NCBI GenBank assembly: GCA_030427765.1
Contig: JAUICS010000077.1
Span: forward strand, 1 to 6,455
Direction of reading: 5' to 3'
Length of the DNA stretch: 6,455 bases
DNA from: Alphaproteobacteria bacterium
GTDB taxonomy: Bacteria; Pseudomonadota; Alphaproteobacteria; Micavibrionales; Micavibrionaceae
The notes under the pieces were generated by a model. It made no database searches. It saw only the letters and a list, made by a program, of their open reading frames with translations, and was not told the origin of the DNA. The position numbers were made by a program, and so were the translations under genes. Of the stretch, positions 6,307 through 6,455 are shown in pieces (position 1 is the first letter of the stretch; each line of letters begins with the position of its first letter).

Positions 6307-6331
6307 ATGTTTTTATTGAAAATTCCTTAAT
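6302..6331 (+). promoter_or_regulatory. candidate promoter of the right-edge gene
   Basis: TTAACA (6302-6307; five of six to TTGACA) and CTTAAT (6326-6331; four of six to TATAAT) are separated by 18 nt. The -35 coincides with the second half of the CtrA-like box. Transcription would begin near 6338, leaving an untranslated leader of about 100 nt before the ATG at 6442. Moderate to low certainty, as the -10 is weak. Confidence 0.3.
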
Positions 6332-6338
6332 TTTAAGG
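6325..6338. repeat. inverted repeat CCTTAA-TT-TTAAGG
   Basis: Perfect 6-bp arms around two bases contain two more TTAA half-sites, and the element overlaps the candidate -10 of the right-edge gene. It could be an operator. With it, six TTAA tetramers fall within 84 bases (6253-6336). Confidence 0.4.
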
Positions 6339-6441
6339 GGTTTGCGAATAAAGGGCATACTGTTATCCCGCTGGAATGACTACTGAGCATCTTGTAACCA
6401 TTTTGAAATCCTTACGAATGTAGACTTAAGAAAGGTTTATT

Positions 6442-6455
6442 ATGATGAAGTTTTT
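6442..6455 (+). CDS. start of a protein-coding gene cut by the window edge
   Basis: ATGATGAAGTTTTT at the end of the window is preceded by AAAGG (6431-6435) with a 6-nt spacer, a normal ribosome site, so translation very likely starts at 6442 with M-M-K-F. A lysine after the start followed by Phe would suit a secretion signal or membrane segment, but four codons cannot show this. The gene is divergent from usg and shares its AT-rich control region. Its product cannot be guessed. Confidence 0.6.

Noticed and set aside
6353..6369. GGG(c)ATA...TATCCC stem as a leader regulatory RNA of the right-edge gene
   Set aside because: The stem is six pairs with a bulge and a 4-nt loop, too weak to call a riboswitch or structured RNA from sequence alone.

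Overview
The window most likely comes from an alphaproteobacterium of moderate GC content. Three things point there: a small gene of the Usg family, which is essentially alphaproteobacterial; a 952-codon DNA polymerase I frame with all three catalytic domains; and two perfect matches to the CtrA recognition sequence (TTAA-N7-TTAAC), both in intergenic DNA. I cannot fix the genus. A lineage outside the high-GC Rhizobiales/Caulobacterales, for example Micavibrio-like or another free-living group, is possible but is only a guess.

Layout, left to right. The plus strand opens with the C-terminal two thirds of a beta-class carbonic anhydrase (1-411). After 74 bases comes a complete sseA-type 3-mercaptopyruvate sulfurtransferase (486-1313), with a TATAAT box just upstream. 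It converges on polA (minus strand, to 1337) across only 23 bases, and a perfect 14-base tandem duplication covers the sulfurtransferase stop codon and that gap. Upstream of polA on the same strand lie an unrecognised 510-residue multi-pass membrane protein (4263-5795) and a usg gene (5921-6184). Beyond usg is a 257-base AT-rich divergent control region packed with TTAA half-sites and short palindromes, then the first codons of a plus-strand gene cut by the window edge (6442 onward).

How it fits together. The carbonic anhydrase, sulfurtransferase and polA are housekeeping genes with intact motifs. The more interesting half is the right end. One CtrA-like box sits at the predicted transcription start of the membrane protein gene, and another lies between usg and the divergent gene. 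If real, these would put the unknown membrane protein, and the usg and/or divergent gene, under cell-cycle or motility control by CtrA. I see no CRISPR array, transposon, tRNA or rRNA, and no sign of a defence or mobile system.
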